The notes below the pieces were generated by a model. It was not told where the DNA came from. It did not search any database and worked only from the letters and a program-made list of their open reading frames with translations. Both the position numbers and the translations under genes were made by a program. DNA of 64,000 bases from CAZMSQ01 sp964569025 (GTDB taxonomy: Bacteria; Bacteroidota; Bacteroidia; Chitinophagales; Saprospiraceae), in NCBI GenBank assembly GCA_964569025.1, contig CAZMSQ010000005.1, forward strand, positions 47,282 through 111,281, read 5' to 3'. The first letter of the stretch is position 1, and each line of letters opens with the position of its first letter. Below are positions 43,517 through 52,539 of this stretch, piece after piece.

Positions 43517-45463
43517 GTGATTTCAGAACAATCTGTCCAAGCCATCCATGAAGCGGCTCGTATCGAGGAGGTCGTTGGTGACTTTGTCCAGCTCAAACGG
43601 ACAGGGTCAAATATGAAGGGTTTGTGCCCCTTCCACGGCGAGAAAACTCCGTCATTTGTGGTTTCCCCCGCCCGAAACACATTTAAATGCTTTGGGTGCG
43701 ACAAGGGAGGGTCAGCCGTGACTTTTATTATGGAGCACGAACACAAGACCTATCCGGAGGCTCTTCGTTATCTGGCAGCGAAATACAATATTGAAATCGA
43801 GGAAACAGGCGACACGGAACAAAACCGAGTAGAGCGGCAGCTCCGAGAGAGTCTTCAGATTCTCAATGACTTTGCAGCTACCTATTATGCCAATCAGCTC
43901 CTTTCGACAGACCGCGGCAAAAGCGTGGGTCTGAGCTATTTCCGTGAACGCGGGTTTACCGATGATACCATCCGTACCTTTGGTCTGGGGTATGCTCCTC
44001 CGGGAGGAAAGGAGTTTCAGACGGAAGCGCTGCAGCAGGGCTATGACCAATCCTATCTTGAAAGACTTGGCCTCATTAGCACAAAGGGCTTTGACTTTTT
44101 TCGGGATCGGGTCATATTTCCCATTCACCACCAAAGCGGCAAGGTGGTTGCATTCGCAGGGCGCATTCTCAATACCCATACCAAGGCGCCGAAGTACATC
44201 AACTCTCCGGAAACGGAAATTTACCAGAAGAGTAAAGTTCTCTACGGCCTCTTTCAGGCCCGCACTGCTATCCGAAAGCTTGATCAGGCCATTTTGGTTG
44301 AGGGCTACACAGATGTTATTTCAATGCATCAGGCAGGCATTCAGCATGTTGTGGCCACTTCCGGAACGGCTCTGGGCGAGAGTCAGATTGCCCTCATTAA
44401 ACGTTTGACGCCCAATGTGCTTCTCTTATTCGACGGTGACAAGGCCGGGATCGGGGCAGCATTGAGAGGGGTCGATCTTTTTCTGGCCAATGACATGAAT
44501 GTCAGGGTGGTTTCGCTACCCGAAGGTGAAGATCCCGACTCTTTTGTCAAATCCAGAGGAAGGGAGGAAACCCTGCAATGGTTTGAGACACAAGCACAGG
44601 ATTTTATCTTCTTCAAGGCAGGCCTTCTCTCGGACGCATCTCAGGGAGATCCGATAAAGCGGGCCGCCATGATCAATGACATACTCGGTAGTGTGGCACG
44701 GATTCCCGACCCTGTCAAGCGAGCCCTGTACATCAAGGAATGCAGCACCCTGCTCGATGTGGATGAACCGACGCTTGTGGATGTGACCAATAAGCTTGTG
44801 GCGGGCATGATTCGCGAGGCCAGAAAGGTTTATGAGCGCGAGCAGGCGGAATCGAATGCACCAATACCGTATGCCAGTCATCGTCCGTCACACCCTCCTC
44901 AGCAAGAGAGGCCTCCCCTGATGGAAATCCGCGAACGGGAAATTGCCCGCCTATTGATTACCTTCGGTGATAAAATCTTCGATGAAGACCACAACATTTC
45001 TGTGGCAGAGCAGGTACTGGCAGCCCTGCATGAGGTTATCGAGGAATTTGACCATCAGGTGTATGGCCAGGTGGTGCGTGACACTTTCAACCTTTTGCAG
45101 GAAGGAAAAACTGTGACGCCCGCATATTTTATCAGTCATGCAGATGATCACGTCCGCCAGCTGGCGCTGGATGTCATTCACAGCCCTTACGAGTACAGCG
45201 AAAATTGGGAAAAGAAGTGGGACATCCTGCTCCAGTCCCAAAAAAAACCGGAGGAGAATTTTGAGAAGGATTGCGAGGACGTCCTCCTGAGATTCAAATA
45301 TCAGAAAATCAACCAAATGATTGAACGCAATGCGGCCTTCATAAAAGAAGTCTCCAACAGCGGCGACCATGCTCAACTCGAAGAAAAGTTGTTGCTGCAA
45401 ATGGAACTATCCTCATTAAAGGATACCATCGCCAAACAGCTCGGTTTAGTCGTAAGCCGTTGA
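43517..45463 (+). CDS. dnaG: DNA primase DnaG
   Basis: DnaG makes the RNA primers for replication. The 648-residue product has the N-terminal zinc-ribbon with CPFHGEKTPSFVVSP and FKCFGCDKGG, the TOPRIM core with VEGYTDVISMHQAG and LLLFDGDKAGIGAALRG, which bind the catalytic metals, and a C-terminal helicase-interaction region that starts near residue 440. The preferred start is GTG 43517 (MISEQSVQAIHEAARIEEVV), which matches the usual MIS start of Bacteroidota DnaG. A TTG three codons earlier (43508) would add three residues. No ATG in frame exists before the zinc finger apart from downstream ones. Confidence 0.95.
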   Translation: MISEQSVQAIHEAARIEEVVGDFVQLKRTGSNMKGLCPFHGEKTPSFVVSPARNTFKCFGCDKGGSAVTFIMEHEHKTYPEALRYLAAKYNIEIEETGDTEQNRVERQLRESLQILNDFAATYYANQLLSTDRGKSVGLSYFRERGFTDDTIRTFGLGYAPPGGKEFQTEALQQGYDQSYLERLGLISTKGFDFFRDRVIFPIHHQSGKVVAFAGRILNTHTKAPKYINSPETEIYQKSKVLYGLFQARTAIRKLDQAILVEGYTDVISMHQAGIQHVVATSGTALGESQIALIKRLTPNVLLLFDGDKAGIGAALRGVDLFLANDMNVRVVSLPEGEDPDSFVKSRGREETLQWFETQAQDFIFFKAGLLSDASQGDPIKRAAMINDILGSVARIPDPVKRALYIKECSTLLDVDEPTLVDVTNKLVAGMIREARKVYEREQAESNAPIPYASHRPSHPPQQERPPLMEIREREIARLLITFGDKIFDEDHNISVAEQVLAALHEVIEEFDHQVYGQVVRDTFNLLQEGKTVTPAYFISHADDHVRQLALDVIHSPYEYSENWEKKWDILLQSQKKPEENFEKDCEDVLLRFKYQKINQMIERNAAFIKEVSNSGDHAQLEEKLLLQMELSSLKDTIAKQLGLVVSR

Positions 45464-45489
45464 TCCAACAGACGACGACTCTGGTAAAT

Positions 45490-47070
45490 CTAATCCTGCT
45501 TCCCTGCTGACTGGCCTGAACCTGAGGAACCCCCATCACTGTTCACAGGTTTTCCTGCGCCTGTTGGGGCCTGAGATTCATTCTCCTCTGTCAGGTTTTT
45601 TTCATCGGCTCCCATGTAGTTCAGCAGAATTTCTTCAAGTTGCTCGGCATCGAATCGCTTGGAGAGGATTTCCTTGTTTTTGTCAAGCAGATATAGCTGA
45701 GGCGTACTTTTGATGTCGTAGGTGCTTTTGAACTTAGTGCGGTAGTAAGGGTCTACCATATTCAGCCAGTCGAGCATTTCATTTTTTTGAAGATACTCTG
45801 CACATTTGACCATGCCACTTTCGTTGACGGTTCTGCCACAGACGGCATAGATTTCGAATCCTTTGTCTTTGTAAGAAGCGTAGAAGTCCCTCAGCTTCGG
45901 CATGGATTTTTTACAGTGCCCACAGTCCGGATCCCAGAAGACCAGCAGGGTATATTGCGCGTCGACCTGATGCAGGGGTATGGTGTTTCCGGTCTTGACA
46001 CGGTACAACTCATCTTCATGCTCTTTGACTGCAATGGTGCCAGGGACATCGAGTTGCTGAAGGGCGATGTTGGGGGCGATTCTTCCGAGAAGGAGCGGGC
46101 CGAGGGTCTTGGCATTGTCAATGATTTTGGTAAGCTGCTCTTCTTCCGTCCACGGCGCTTTTCCCGTTGCATAGTATGAATTGACGAGATGCACGTACAC
46201 CGCATCCATGCCTACAAACTTGGAGCGGGCATATTCATTGAGGTAGTGAACCAGATAGTACTTAAAGGTTTCCTCGGCAGGTTCCATGGCGGTGAGAACC
46301 CGGTCCAGTGAGGTGCTGATGGAGTCCGGATGCTGGACAGTCAGTTTTTGAATGTAGCGGTCGACCTTGCTGAATAGCAAAGGCGTGCGCAGCAGCCTTG
46401 GGTCGCTCAGGTCAGTGTTGTCGAAATAGTGGTCGCGGTAGTAATAAAATCTCAGCCTGTCTACCTCCGCCTTTTCGCCTTCAAAATCAGGAATTTCCGG
46501 CTCCCGGGTCGACTTGATGATCAGGGCAGTCATGGATTCGGGTGTGTTGGCCAGAATGTCATTCTGGTAAGCCTTGACCTGCCCGTCGAGGGCAGTAAGC
46601 GCTTCGTCCGCACTGCTTCTTTGATCTTCAGCAAGGCTCTCGCGGCTGGCCTTAATTTCTTCAGCCTCCTTCCCCTTTTGTTCGAGAAAACGCAAGTAAG
46701 TATAAAACTGCTCGTTTTCCGGGGACCCGGAAAACTTTACCGAACCAGATATGTCTGCATAATCAGAAATGACCTTAAATGACTGATTTTCAGATGGAAT
46801 AGAGAATTGCAAAAACTGATTATCAGGGGGGAAGACTACAAAGTACATCCCCGGAGCCAGCAACTCCTCGCCTTGAAAGGTGAATTCTCCTTTCCCAACG
46901 GCAATTGCGGTATCAGATACATATTGTTTGTCCATCAGGAAGTATCCGAGCTGGACGGTATCTCCCTCGAAACCATTTGCCTTGACGGTAATTTCATACC
47001 CTTGTCCAAGTACCTGGGAAAGAGGGAGTGAGAGGAGGAGCAGGAAGGTGTACAAACGGCTTCTCATCAT
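45490..47070 (-). CDS. Thioredoxin-like envelope protein with DUF4369-type N-terminal domain
   Basis: The 526-residue protein has a signal peptide (LYTFLLLLSLPLSQVLGQ). Residues about 20-130 look like the beta-rich DUF4369 found in front of TlpA/ResA-like oxidoreductases. A helical middle (about 135-330) resembles DUF5106. The thioredoxin fold (about 345-480) has WDPDCGHCKKSMPKL with a CxxC redox pair and the cis-proline loop in IKSTPQLYLLD. The C-terminal tail (about 490-526) is Gly/Ser/Asn-rich. It is probably periplasmic or outer-membrane linked and acts in cytochrome maturation or thiol control. It converges on dnaG with 26 bases between stops. Confidence 0.85.
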   Translation of the reverse strand: MMRSRLYTFLLLLSLPLSQVLGQGYEITVKANGFEGDTVQLGYFLMDKQYVSDTAIAVGKGEFTFQGEELLAPGMYFVVFPPDNQFLQFSIPSENQSFKVISDYADISGSVKFSGSPENEQFYTYLRFLEQKGKEAEEIKASRESLAEDQRSSADEALTALDGQVKAYQNDILANTPESMTALIIKSTREPEIPDFEGEKAEVDRLRFYYYRDHYFDNTDLSDPRLLRTPLLFSKVDRYIQKLTVQHPDSISTSLDRVLTAMEPAEETFKYYLVHYLNEYARSKFVGMDAVYVHLVNSYYATGKAPWTEEEQLTKIIDNAKTLGPLLLGRIAPNIALQQLDVPGTIAVKEHEDELYRVKTGNTIPLHQVDAQYTLLVFWDPDCGHCKKSMPKLRDFYASYKDKGFEIYAVCGRTVNESGMVKCAEYLQKNEMLDWLNMVDPYYRTKFKSTYDIKSTPQLYLLDKNKEILSKRFDAEQLEEILLNYMGADEKNLTEENESQAPTGAGKPVNSDGGSSGSGQSAGKQD

Positions 47071-47163
47071 GACGTTGCTTTTGTTAGGTTTTGTTATTGT
47101 GGCCTGACTAAATTCTGTCTTCCAGTGTCGGGCTCTGAATACGTGTTTTACAACGCATACAGT

Positions 47164-48255
47164 TCAATCTTGTTTGCGTGGCTTGATAGAGAGATCTGCA
47201 TGAAGCGAAACGACGTGAGAATACCGCTCTTCGCGTACCCTTCCGATATCAGTAAACGCATAATCCACCCTCACGCTGCCAATCTGCAACCCCACTCCCA
47301 TACTCGGTCGGAAGGAAAGTTGGGTTCGGTCGAAATCCACTTCATCCTGAAAGTTTCCAGCACCGGCACGTACATAGACTTTTTTCCGAAATCCGTACTC
47401 CAGACCCACAGCAGGGCTCATGCTCAGGGGATCTCCGGAAATGAGGGTATTGCGCGGGCCATCAGTAGTAACAAAGACATTGCCCTCAACCTCGAGAGAG
47501 TTCGTGTTTTCCCATTCTCTTTTCCATCCTGCCCCAATGATCAGCGTGGGTCGGGTAATCTCAACAGAATTGATTGGGAGTTCATTGTTTGTCAGCTCCA
47601 GTGTCCGTGCCTCAGACTCAGTCAGGCCGAATGTCCAGGCATTAAAGGTGGTGGTCAGATCACGGCCCACCAAAGCAAAGCGCCAGTTGCCGGTTTCGTA
47701 ACGGGCTGCTGCATCAAGTCCAAATCCCCATGATTGGGCAAATGAACCAATGGAGCGGTGGATGATCTTGACGTTTCCCCCAATAGTCAATTCTCCTTTC
47801 TGAACCGCGAGTGGCTGGCCGTAACTCAGCAATAGGGCATAGTCAGCTGCAGAAAACTCGACGATGTTGTCATAATTGACGGTTCCGTCTTCTTCATACA
47901 AACTCAGTGTATTGGGGATATTGTCAATGCCAAATCGGATCAGAGAAATGCCGAGGCTTCGGCCTGCATCATCAATGCGTCCTGCTGCTCCCAGATAGTC
48001 GTATTTTCCGATTCCGGCAAACCACTCGGCATGCATGGCCCCGGCAAGGAGTCTGTCAGTGGCTGTCAGTCCGGGCAAGGCGGCAGGATTCCAATAGCCT
48101 GCGGTGGCATCATTCACTCCCGAAGCACAGGCTCCTCCCATCCCCAAAGCGCGTGCGCCCAATCCGATGCTCAGAAATTCATTGCTGTATTTCTGAGCAG
48201 CAAGATGTACCGAGCACAAAAGGAGAATGGTTATTGCTGCGACAAATCGCGTCAT
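47164..48255 (-). CDS. PorV2-like outer-membrane barrel protein
   Basis: The 363-residue product has a signal peptide (IITILL...VHLAAQ-type) and the PorV/PorQ family start KYSNEFLSIGLGARALGMGGAC, followed by DATAGYWNPAALPGL, a strand-rich body, and a C-terminal strand (HVVSLHADLSIKPRKQD). PorV-family barrels belong to the T9SS, where PorV shuttles cargo to the attachment complex; PorV2 is a related sorting protein. That the window has at least two T9SS cargo genes is consistent. The exact role of the PorV2 group is uncertain. Confidence 0.82.
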   Translation of the reverse strand: MTRFVAAITILLLCSVHLAAQKYSNEFLSIGLGARALGMGGACASGVNDATAGYWNPAALPGLTATDRLLAGAMHAEWFAGIGKYDYLGAAGRIDDAGRSLGISLIRFGIDNIPNTLSLYEEDGTVNYDNIVEFSAADYALLLSYGQPLAVQKGELTIGGNVKIIHRSIGSFAQSWGFGLDAAARYETGNWRFALVGRDLTTTFNAWTFGLTESEARTLELTNNELPINSVEITRPTLIIGAGWKREWENTNSLEVEGNVFVTTDGPRNTLISGDPLSMSPAVGLEYGFRKKVYVRAGAGNFQDEVDFDRTQLSFRPSMGVGLQIGSVRVDYAFTDIGRVREERYSHVVSLHADLSIKPRKQD

Positions 48256-48274
48256 GGAGTCTGGTATTTGATGT

Positions 48275-49111
48275 TTAACGCCGTTGAGAATGGGAGATTG
48301 TATCGGGTTTTCTCATCAAGAGAGAAAACACATGCGGGAGTGGGTAGGAGGTAGAGCCAAAAACATAGCGTGACGGTCCTACTTCTGTCATACCTGCAAA
48401 ACAATTGTATGGAGAGTATGGAAATTCCTTGTATTTCTCGAGAATAAGTCCGGAATCAAGCAGCGGTTGCACAATTTCTTCGAGAGAATGAGACCAGCTG
48501 TATTCGACAAATTTCCCTTGCGCTCCCGGCTCAGCATACGTGCCGGAAACCACTTCTTCTACAGGTTGATCTCTGTGGAAATACGGGTATCCGATATTCC
48601 CGGATTCAAAATCATACATCATCAGAGCAGGATGGTGCTCGGCGATATAGAAAAAGCCGCCCGGCTTTAGAAAATGGGAGATAATCTCAGCCCACCGCTT
48701 TAGATCCGGAAGCCACCAAATGACACCATAGGATGTGAAAACGATGTCGTACTCCCTGTGGAGGTGCTCTGGTAGGTCGTATATGTTGGTGGAAACAAAT
48801 TGTGCATCGAGGCCAGACTCAATGGCAAGTTGTCTCGCCGTTTCTATTGATGCCTCGGAAAAATCACAGCCTGTCACCCTGGCCCCCAAACGGGCCAGTG
48901 ACAGCGTGTCAAGTCCAAAGTGGCATTGGAGATGCAGCAGTTCTTTCCCATCCACCTTCCCCGAGAGAGCCTCCATCTCTATTTCCTTGAGCATATTTTT
49001 TCCGGACTGGAATCCCGGAAGATCGTAAAAGTCGGATGTGAGGTGGATTTTTGTTCTTCTGTCCCATGCCTCCCGATTCGTTTGGAAGAATTTTTCCGTT
49101 GGTTTGCTCAT
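48275..49111 (-). CDS. Class I SAM-dependent methyltransferase
   Basis: From ATG 49111 (MSKPTEKFFQTNREAWDRR) the product has 278 residues. The SAM-binding loop is LLHLQCHFGLDTLSLARLGA with VTGCDFSEASIETARQ (motifs I and II) at about residues 55-90, and FFYIAEHHPALMMYDFES follows in place of the usual motif III. The HXGLDTLS variant is common in a Methyltransf_11/25 subfamily in Bacteroidota that acts on small molecules or is uncharacterised. An upstream frame to 49225 adds 38 residues with no methyltransferase sequence. It ends 19 bases before the PorV2-like start. Confidence 0.82.
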   Translation of the reverse strand: MSKPTEKFFQTNREAWDRRTKIHLTSDFYDLPGFQSGKNMLKEIEMEALSGKVDGKELLHLQCHFGLDTLSLARLGARVTGCDFSEASIETARQLAIESGLDAQFVSTNIYDLPEHLHREYDIVFTSYGVIWWLPDLKRWAEIISHFLKPGGFFYIAEHHPALMMYDFESGNIGYPYFHRDQPVEEVVSGTYAEPGAQGKFVEYSWSHSLEEIVQPLLDSGLILEKYKEFPYSPYNCFAGMTEVGPSRYVFGSTSYPLPHVFSLLMRKPDTISHSQRR

Positions 49112-49311
49112 TGGTGACAATTTTGCTGCTTTGCAGGGTATATAGTATGATTCGGGAGTGCGACTTGTATCATTGAACATGAATGCTCTGGTCGCGTTCC
49201 TTAAATAATTAATCGCACTTACCAATTTCCGAAAGAGTTGGCCGTTTCTTTCAGTGCACCCCTGAAATGTTTTTAGATTGTAAATGTATTCACAAAAAAA
49301 TAATTGCGTTC

Positions 49312-49632
49312 ATGTCTGATCAAAAGAAACAAGCACAGAATCAACAATTGAATATCGAGCTGCCCGAAGAACTAGCTGAAGGCGTCTATGCCAACCTTGC
49401 AATTATCGGCCACTCTAACTCAGAGTTTATCATTGATTTCATTCGCTCCATTCCCAATGTCCCCAAGGCGAAGGTCAAGTCAAGAGTAGTACTCACGCCA
49501 CAGCACGCGAAACGTCTGTTGAAAGCCCTGAATGACAATATCAAAAAGTTCGAGGCACAGTTTGGTCCCATTGAAGAGGGCATGCAGGTGATGCCCCCCA
49601 TGAATTTTAATACGCCAAAAGCGCAAGCCTGA
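49312..49632 (+). CDS. DUF3467 protein
   Basis: A small soluble protein of 106 residues starting at ATG 49312 (MSDQKKQAQNQQ). It carries the DUF3467 core, ELPEELAEGVYANLAIIGHSNSEFIIDFI, and the closing LTPQHAKRLLKALNDNIKKFEAQFG. The function is unknown; homologues are found in many Bacteroidota and Proteobacteria as short stand-alone proteins. It is 110 bases upstream of the MacA-like gene and is not clearly part of its operon. Confidence 0.87.
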   Translation: MSDQKKQAQNQQLNIELPEELAEGVYANLAIIGHSNSEFIIDFIRSIPNVPKAKVKSRVVLTPQHAKRLLKALNDNIKKFEAQFGPIEEGMQVMPPMNFNTPKAQA

Positions 49633-49741
49633 GGGGTGCTAACCTGGTACCTGAAAGGATTTGTACTTAACTGTTCTCTCTGAATGAATCTCTTGTGGAG
49701 GCGAGTCGTTCTGTCTCTTCCTCCCACTACACAAACCCACT

Positions 49742-51127
49742 ATGAAAAAATACATAGTCCCAGCTCTTGTTCTTATTGCCCTTGTTCTGGCGGCAGTCTA
49801 CCTCTTACCAGCTGATGGTGCTGAGGCGAAGAAAGACATTCTCACCCAAGTCAAAAAGGGCCCTTTTGTGGTGAATGTCAAGGCGACCGGCGAGCTGAAG
49901 GCCAAGCGGTCTGAAGAAATTCGTGGTCCGCAGGGGATGCGTACAGCACGAATTTACAATGCCACCATTACCGATTTGGTCCCGGAAGGGACATTGGTGA
50001 AAAAGGGCGATTTTGTGGCCAGTCTGGATAAATCGGAGCTTGATCAGCGGATTAAGGAGTCGCAGTCCGAAATAGATGAAATCCTGACGCAGCTGGATCA
50101 GGCGCGCATAGATACGGCAATTGAACTGAGGGGTTTGCGTGACAATCTCGTCAACCTCCAGTATGCTATGGAAGAAAAAAAGCTGCAGGTGGAACAGAGC
50201 CAATACGAACCTCAGATGGTCATTCGACAGGCAGAAATTGACATGGAGCGCACCCAGCGTGACTTTGATCAGCTTCAGGCAAAGTATGAGCTGACACAGG
50301 AAAAGGCCCAGGCTAAGATTTCTGAAATTGACAGCCGTCTGTTTCAAAAACAGCTGAAGCTCAATCAGCTGTTGGAACTGGCCGGTCAATTTCGGATTCT
50401 CGCCCCAAAGGATGGTATGGTCATCTACCGAAGTGATTGGGACGGAAAAATTGGGCCCGGTTCACAAATCAGTGCCTGGAATCCCACGGTCGCTGAGCTT
50501 CCCGACCTCACAGATATGGTATCAAAAACGTATGTAAACGAGGTGGATATCAGTCGCGTGAGCAAGGGCCAGGATGTGGAAATCAGTGTGGATGCTTTTC
50601 CCGATAAAAGCTACACTGGTACCGTCATTCAGGTTGCCAACATCGGCGAACAGCTCAAAGGGTATGATGCGAAAGTGTTTGAAGTCATTGTACAGGTCCA
50701 TCAGTCTGATTCCATTCTCCGCCCTGCCATGACAACCAGCAATGACATCATCACGGACATTCTCCAGGACAAGATATTTGTCCCCCTTGAGGCCTTGCAC
50801 AGCGACAGTCTGAGTTTTGTGTACTCAAAACGGGAGGGCGGTCTTTCAAAAATAGAGGTCATTGCTGGCGTAGCAAACGCCAATGAGGTGGTCATCGATC
50901 ACGGGCTTGAGGAGGGCGACCAGATTTTTCTGTCTGTCCCTCCCAATGGAGAAGACGCTCCGCTTGTTGCCCTTGATCCTTTCATCAAGGAGGCCATCCG
51001 GAAGAAGCAGGAGGAAGAACTGGCGAAGCGCGAAGAGGAGCGTCGGAAGCGGATGTCATCGATGAGCAAGGAGCCAGAGTACAAAGAAAACAAGGAGGAG
51101 GCGACCCGTGTCTTCTTCTTTAATTAA
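49742..51127 (+). CDS. MacA/HlyD-like efflux adaptor
   Basis: The 461-residue product has one N-terminal membrane anchor (IVPALVLIALVLAAVYLL), a first biotinyl-lipoyl half (VKATGELKAKRSEEIRG), a long coiled-coil hairpin at about residues 88-215, the second half (FRILAPKDGMVIYRSDW), a beta-barrel (VEISVDAFPDKSYTGTVIQV) and a membrane-proximal domain. The C-terminal 45 residues are a charged helix rich in Lys/Glu/Arg (KKQEEELAKREEERRKR). It matches adaptors of MacAB-type ABC exporters. The next gene starts 21 bases after its stop. Confidence 0.88.
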   Translation: MKKYIVPALVLIALVLAAVYLLPADGAEAKKDILTQVKKGPFVVNVKATGELKAKRSEEIRGPQGMRTARIYNATITDLVPEGTLVKKGDFVASLDKSELDQRIKESQSEIDEILTQLDQARIDTAIELRGLRDNLVNLQYAMEEKKLQVEQSQYEPQMVIRQAEIDMERTQRDFDQLQAKYELTQEKAQAKISEIDSRLFQKQLKLNQLLELAGQFRILAPKDGMVIYRSDWDGKIGPGSQISAWNPTVAELPDLTDMVSKTYVNEVDISRVSKGQDVEISVDAFPDKSYTGTVIQVANIGEQLKGYDAKVFEVIVQVHQSDSILRPAMTTSNDIITDILQDKIFVPLEALHSDSLSFVYSKREGGLSKIEVIAGVANANEVVIDHGLEEGDQIFLSVPPNGEDAPLVALDPFIKEAIRKKQEEELAKREEERRKRMSSMSKEPEYKENKEEATRVFFFN

Positions 51128-51148
51128 GCGCTCTTATACCACGACTTC

Positions 51149-52468
51149 ATGCAACGACATATTCTGAATTTTTTATTGGCCATTGAGGGGGTCATGGCAA
51201 ACCGCCTCAGGGCGGTGCTGACAGGGCTGGGCATTATGTTTGGTGTCGGAGCAGTGATAGCCATGCTGGCCATCGGTACCGGAGCCCGTCAGGCTATATT
51301 GGAGCAGATGAAGCTCATCGGCACGAATAACATCGTCATCAGGGCGGTTCCTCCACAAGATATGGAAGAGGAAGATGGTGATTCTGGTGCGAAATCCGGC
51401 AACAGGCCCTGGTCGCCGGGATTAAATCTGGAGGATGTAGCCGCCATCACGAATCTTGTCCCCTCCGTTGATCAGGTCAGCCCGGAAATTCTCATCCCCA
51501 CATCCGCTGTGCACGGCTCACGTCGCCTGAGTACGAGGGTCGGAGGGGTCAGCAATGCATTCTTTGAACTCAACAACTTGTCTCTGGAGCGGGGGTCTTT
51601 GTTTCATGAGGTGCACATGGAGCAGGGTATGCCGGTGTGTATCATTGGTCAGCGGGTTGAAGACCGGCTTTTTTCTGGGGTTGGTGCTATCGGGAAGACC
51701 ATCAAGTGCGGTTCTACCTGGTTGCGGGTAGTGGGTGTACTTAAGCAGCGCCAGGCAAGTGAAGATGCCCTCAGTGCCCTTGGGCTGCGAGATTACAACG
51801 ACGATGTATTTGTGCCCATCACCACGACCTTATTGCGCTTCAAGGACCGCTCGCGCATCACCAAGGCCAAACTTGGGAGCGGGGGCAGAAATTCAGACAA
51901 CGCGGTACAGGCTAATTACCACCAGCTGGATCGGCTGGTTATCAGGGTGCGAGAGGTCGACGAGCTGCGGGCAACAAGCGAGGTGGTCGGGAGGTTGCTC
52001 TCAAGGCGCCACCGCGAGGTGCCCGATTACGAAATTGAGATCCCGGAGCTTCTCATAGCTCAGCAGCAAAAGACTCAGGATACCTTTAACCTGGTGCTTG
52101 CTGCCATCGCCGGAATTTCTTTGTTGGTCGGTGGCATCGGTATTATGAATATCATGCTGGCCTCTGTGCTTGAACGGATTAAGGAAATCGGCATCCGCCG
52201 CTCACTCGGGGCAACCCGGCTTGATATCGTGACTCAGTTTTTGTTCGAGGCGGTTTTCATCAGCCTCATCGGGGGGGTGCTCGGTATTTTTATCGGGGTG
52301 GTCTCAGCAAGCCTGATTACAACCTCCGCAGATATTCCCACGGTTGTCTCTGGCTGGAGCATCTTCATGGCCTTCGGGGTAGCTGCCACCGTCGGGTTGG
52401 TGTTCGGAAGCTTCCCAGCAAAAAGGGCCGCACAACAAGATCCCATTAAGGCCCTCAGAAGCGAATAA
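51149..52468 (+). CDS. MacB-type ABC transporter permease
   Basis: The 439-residue product has an N-terminal helix (about residues 20-42: RLRAVLTGLGIMFGVGAVIAM), a large periplasmic MacB_PCD domain (about 50-280), and a C-terminal FtsX block of three helices from about 310 (LVLAAIAGISLLVGGIGIMNIML, with FLFEAVFISLIGGVLGIFIG). The motif VLERIKEIGIRRSLGATRLDI between helices is the typical coupling-helix segment. No ATP-binding domain is present in it, and none is adjacent, so it would need an ATPase encoded elsewhere. It is placed between the adaptor and the TolC gene. Confidence 0.9.
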   Translation: MQRHILNFLLAIEGVMANRLRAVLTGLGIMFGVGAVIAMLAIGTGARQAILEQMKLIGTNNIVIRAVPPQDMEEEDGDSGAKSGNRPWSPGLNLEDVAAITNLVPSVDQVSPEILIPTSAVHGSRRLSTRVGGVSNAFFELNNLSLERGSLFHEVHMEQGMPVCIIGQRVEDRLFSGVGAIGKTIKCGSTWLRVVGVLKQRQASEDALSALGLRDYNDDVFVPITTTLLRFKDRSRITKAKLGSGGRNSDNAVQANYHQLDRLVIRVREVDELRATSEVVGRLLSRRHREVPDYEIEIPELLIAQQQKTQDTFNLVLAAIAGISLLVGGIGIMNIMLASVLERIKEIGIRRSLGATRLDIVTQFLFEAVFISLIGGVLGIFIGVVSASLITTSADIPTVVSGWSIFMAFGVAATVGLVFGSFPAKRAAQQDPIKALRSE

Positions 52469-52539
52469 TCATTGACAATACATCCGGATACGAGACCCCA
52501 TTTTCCAGACACCCTTTTTTACAGAATGCGACGAGCCCT

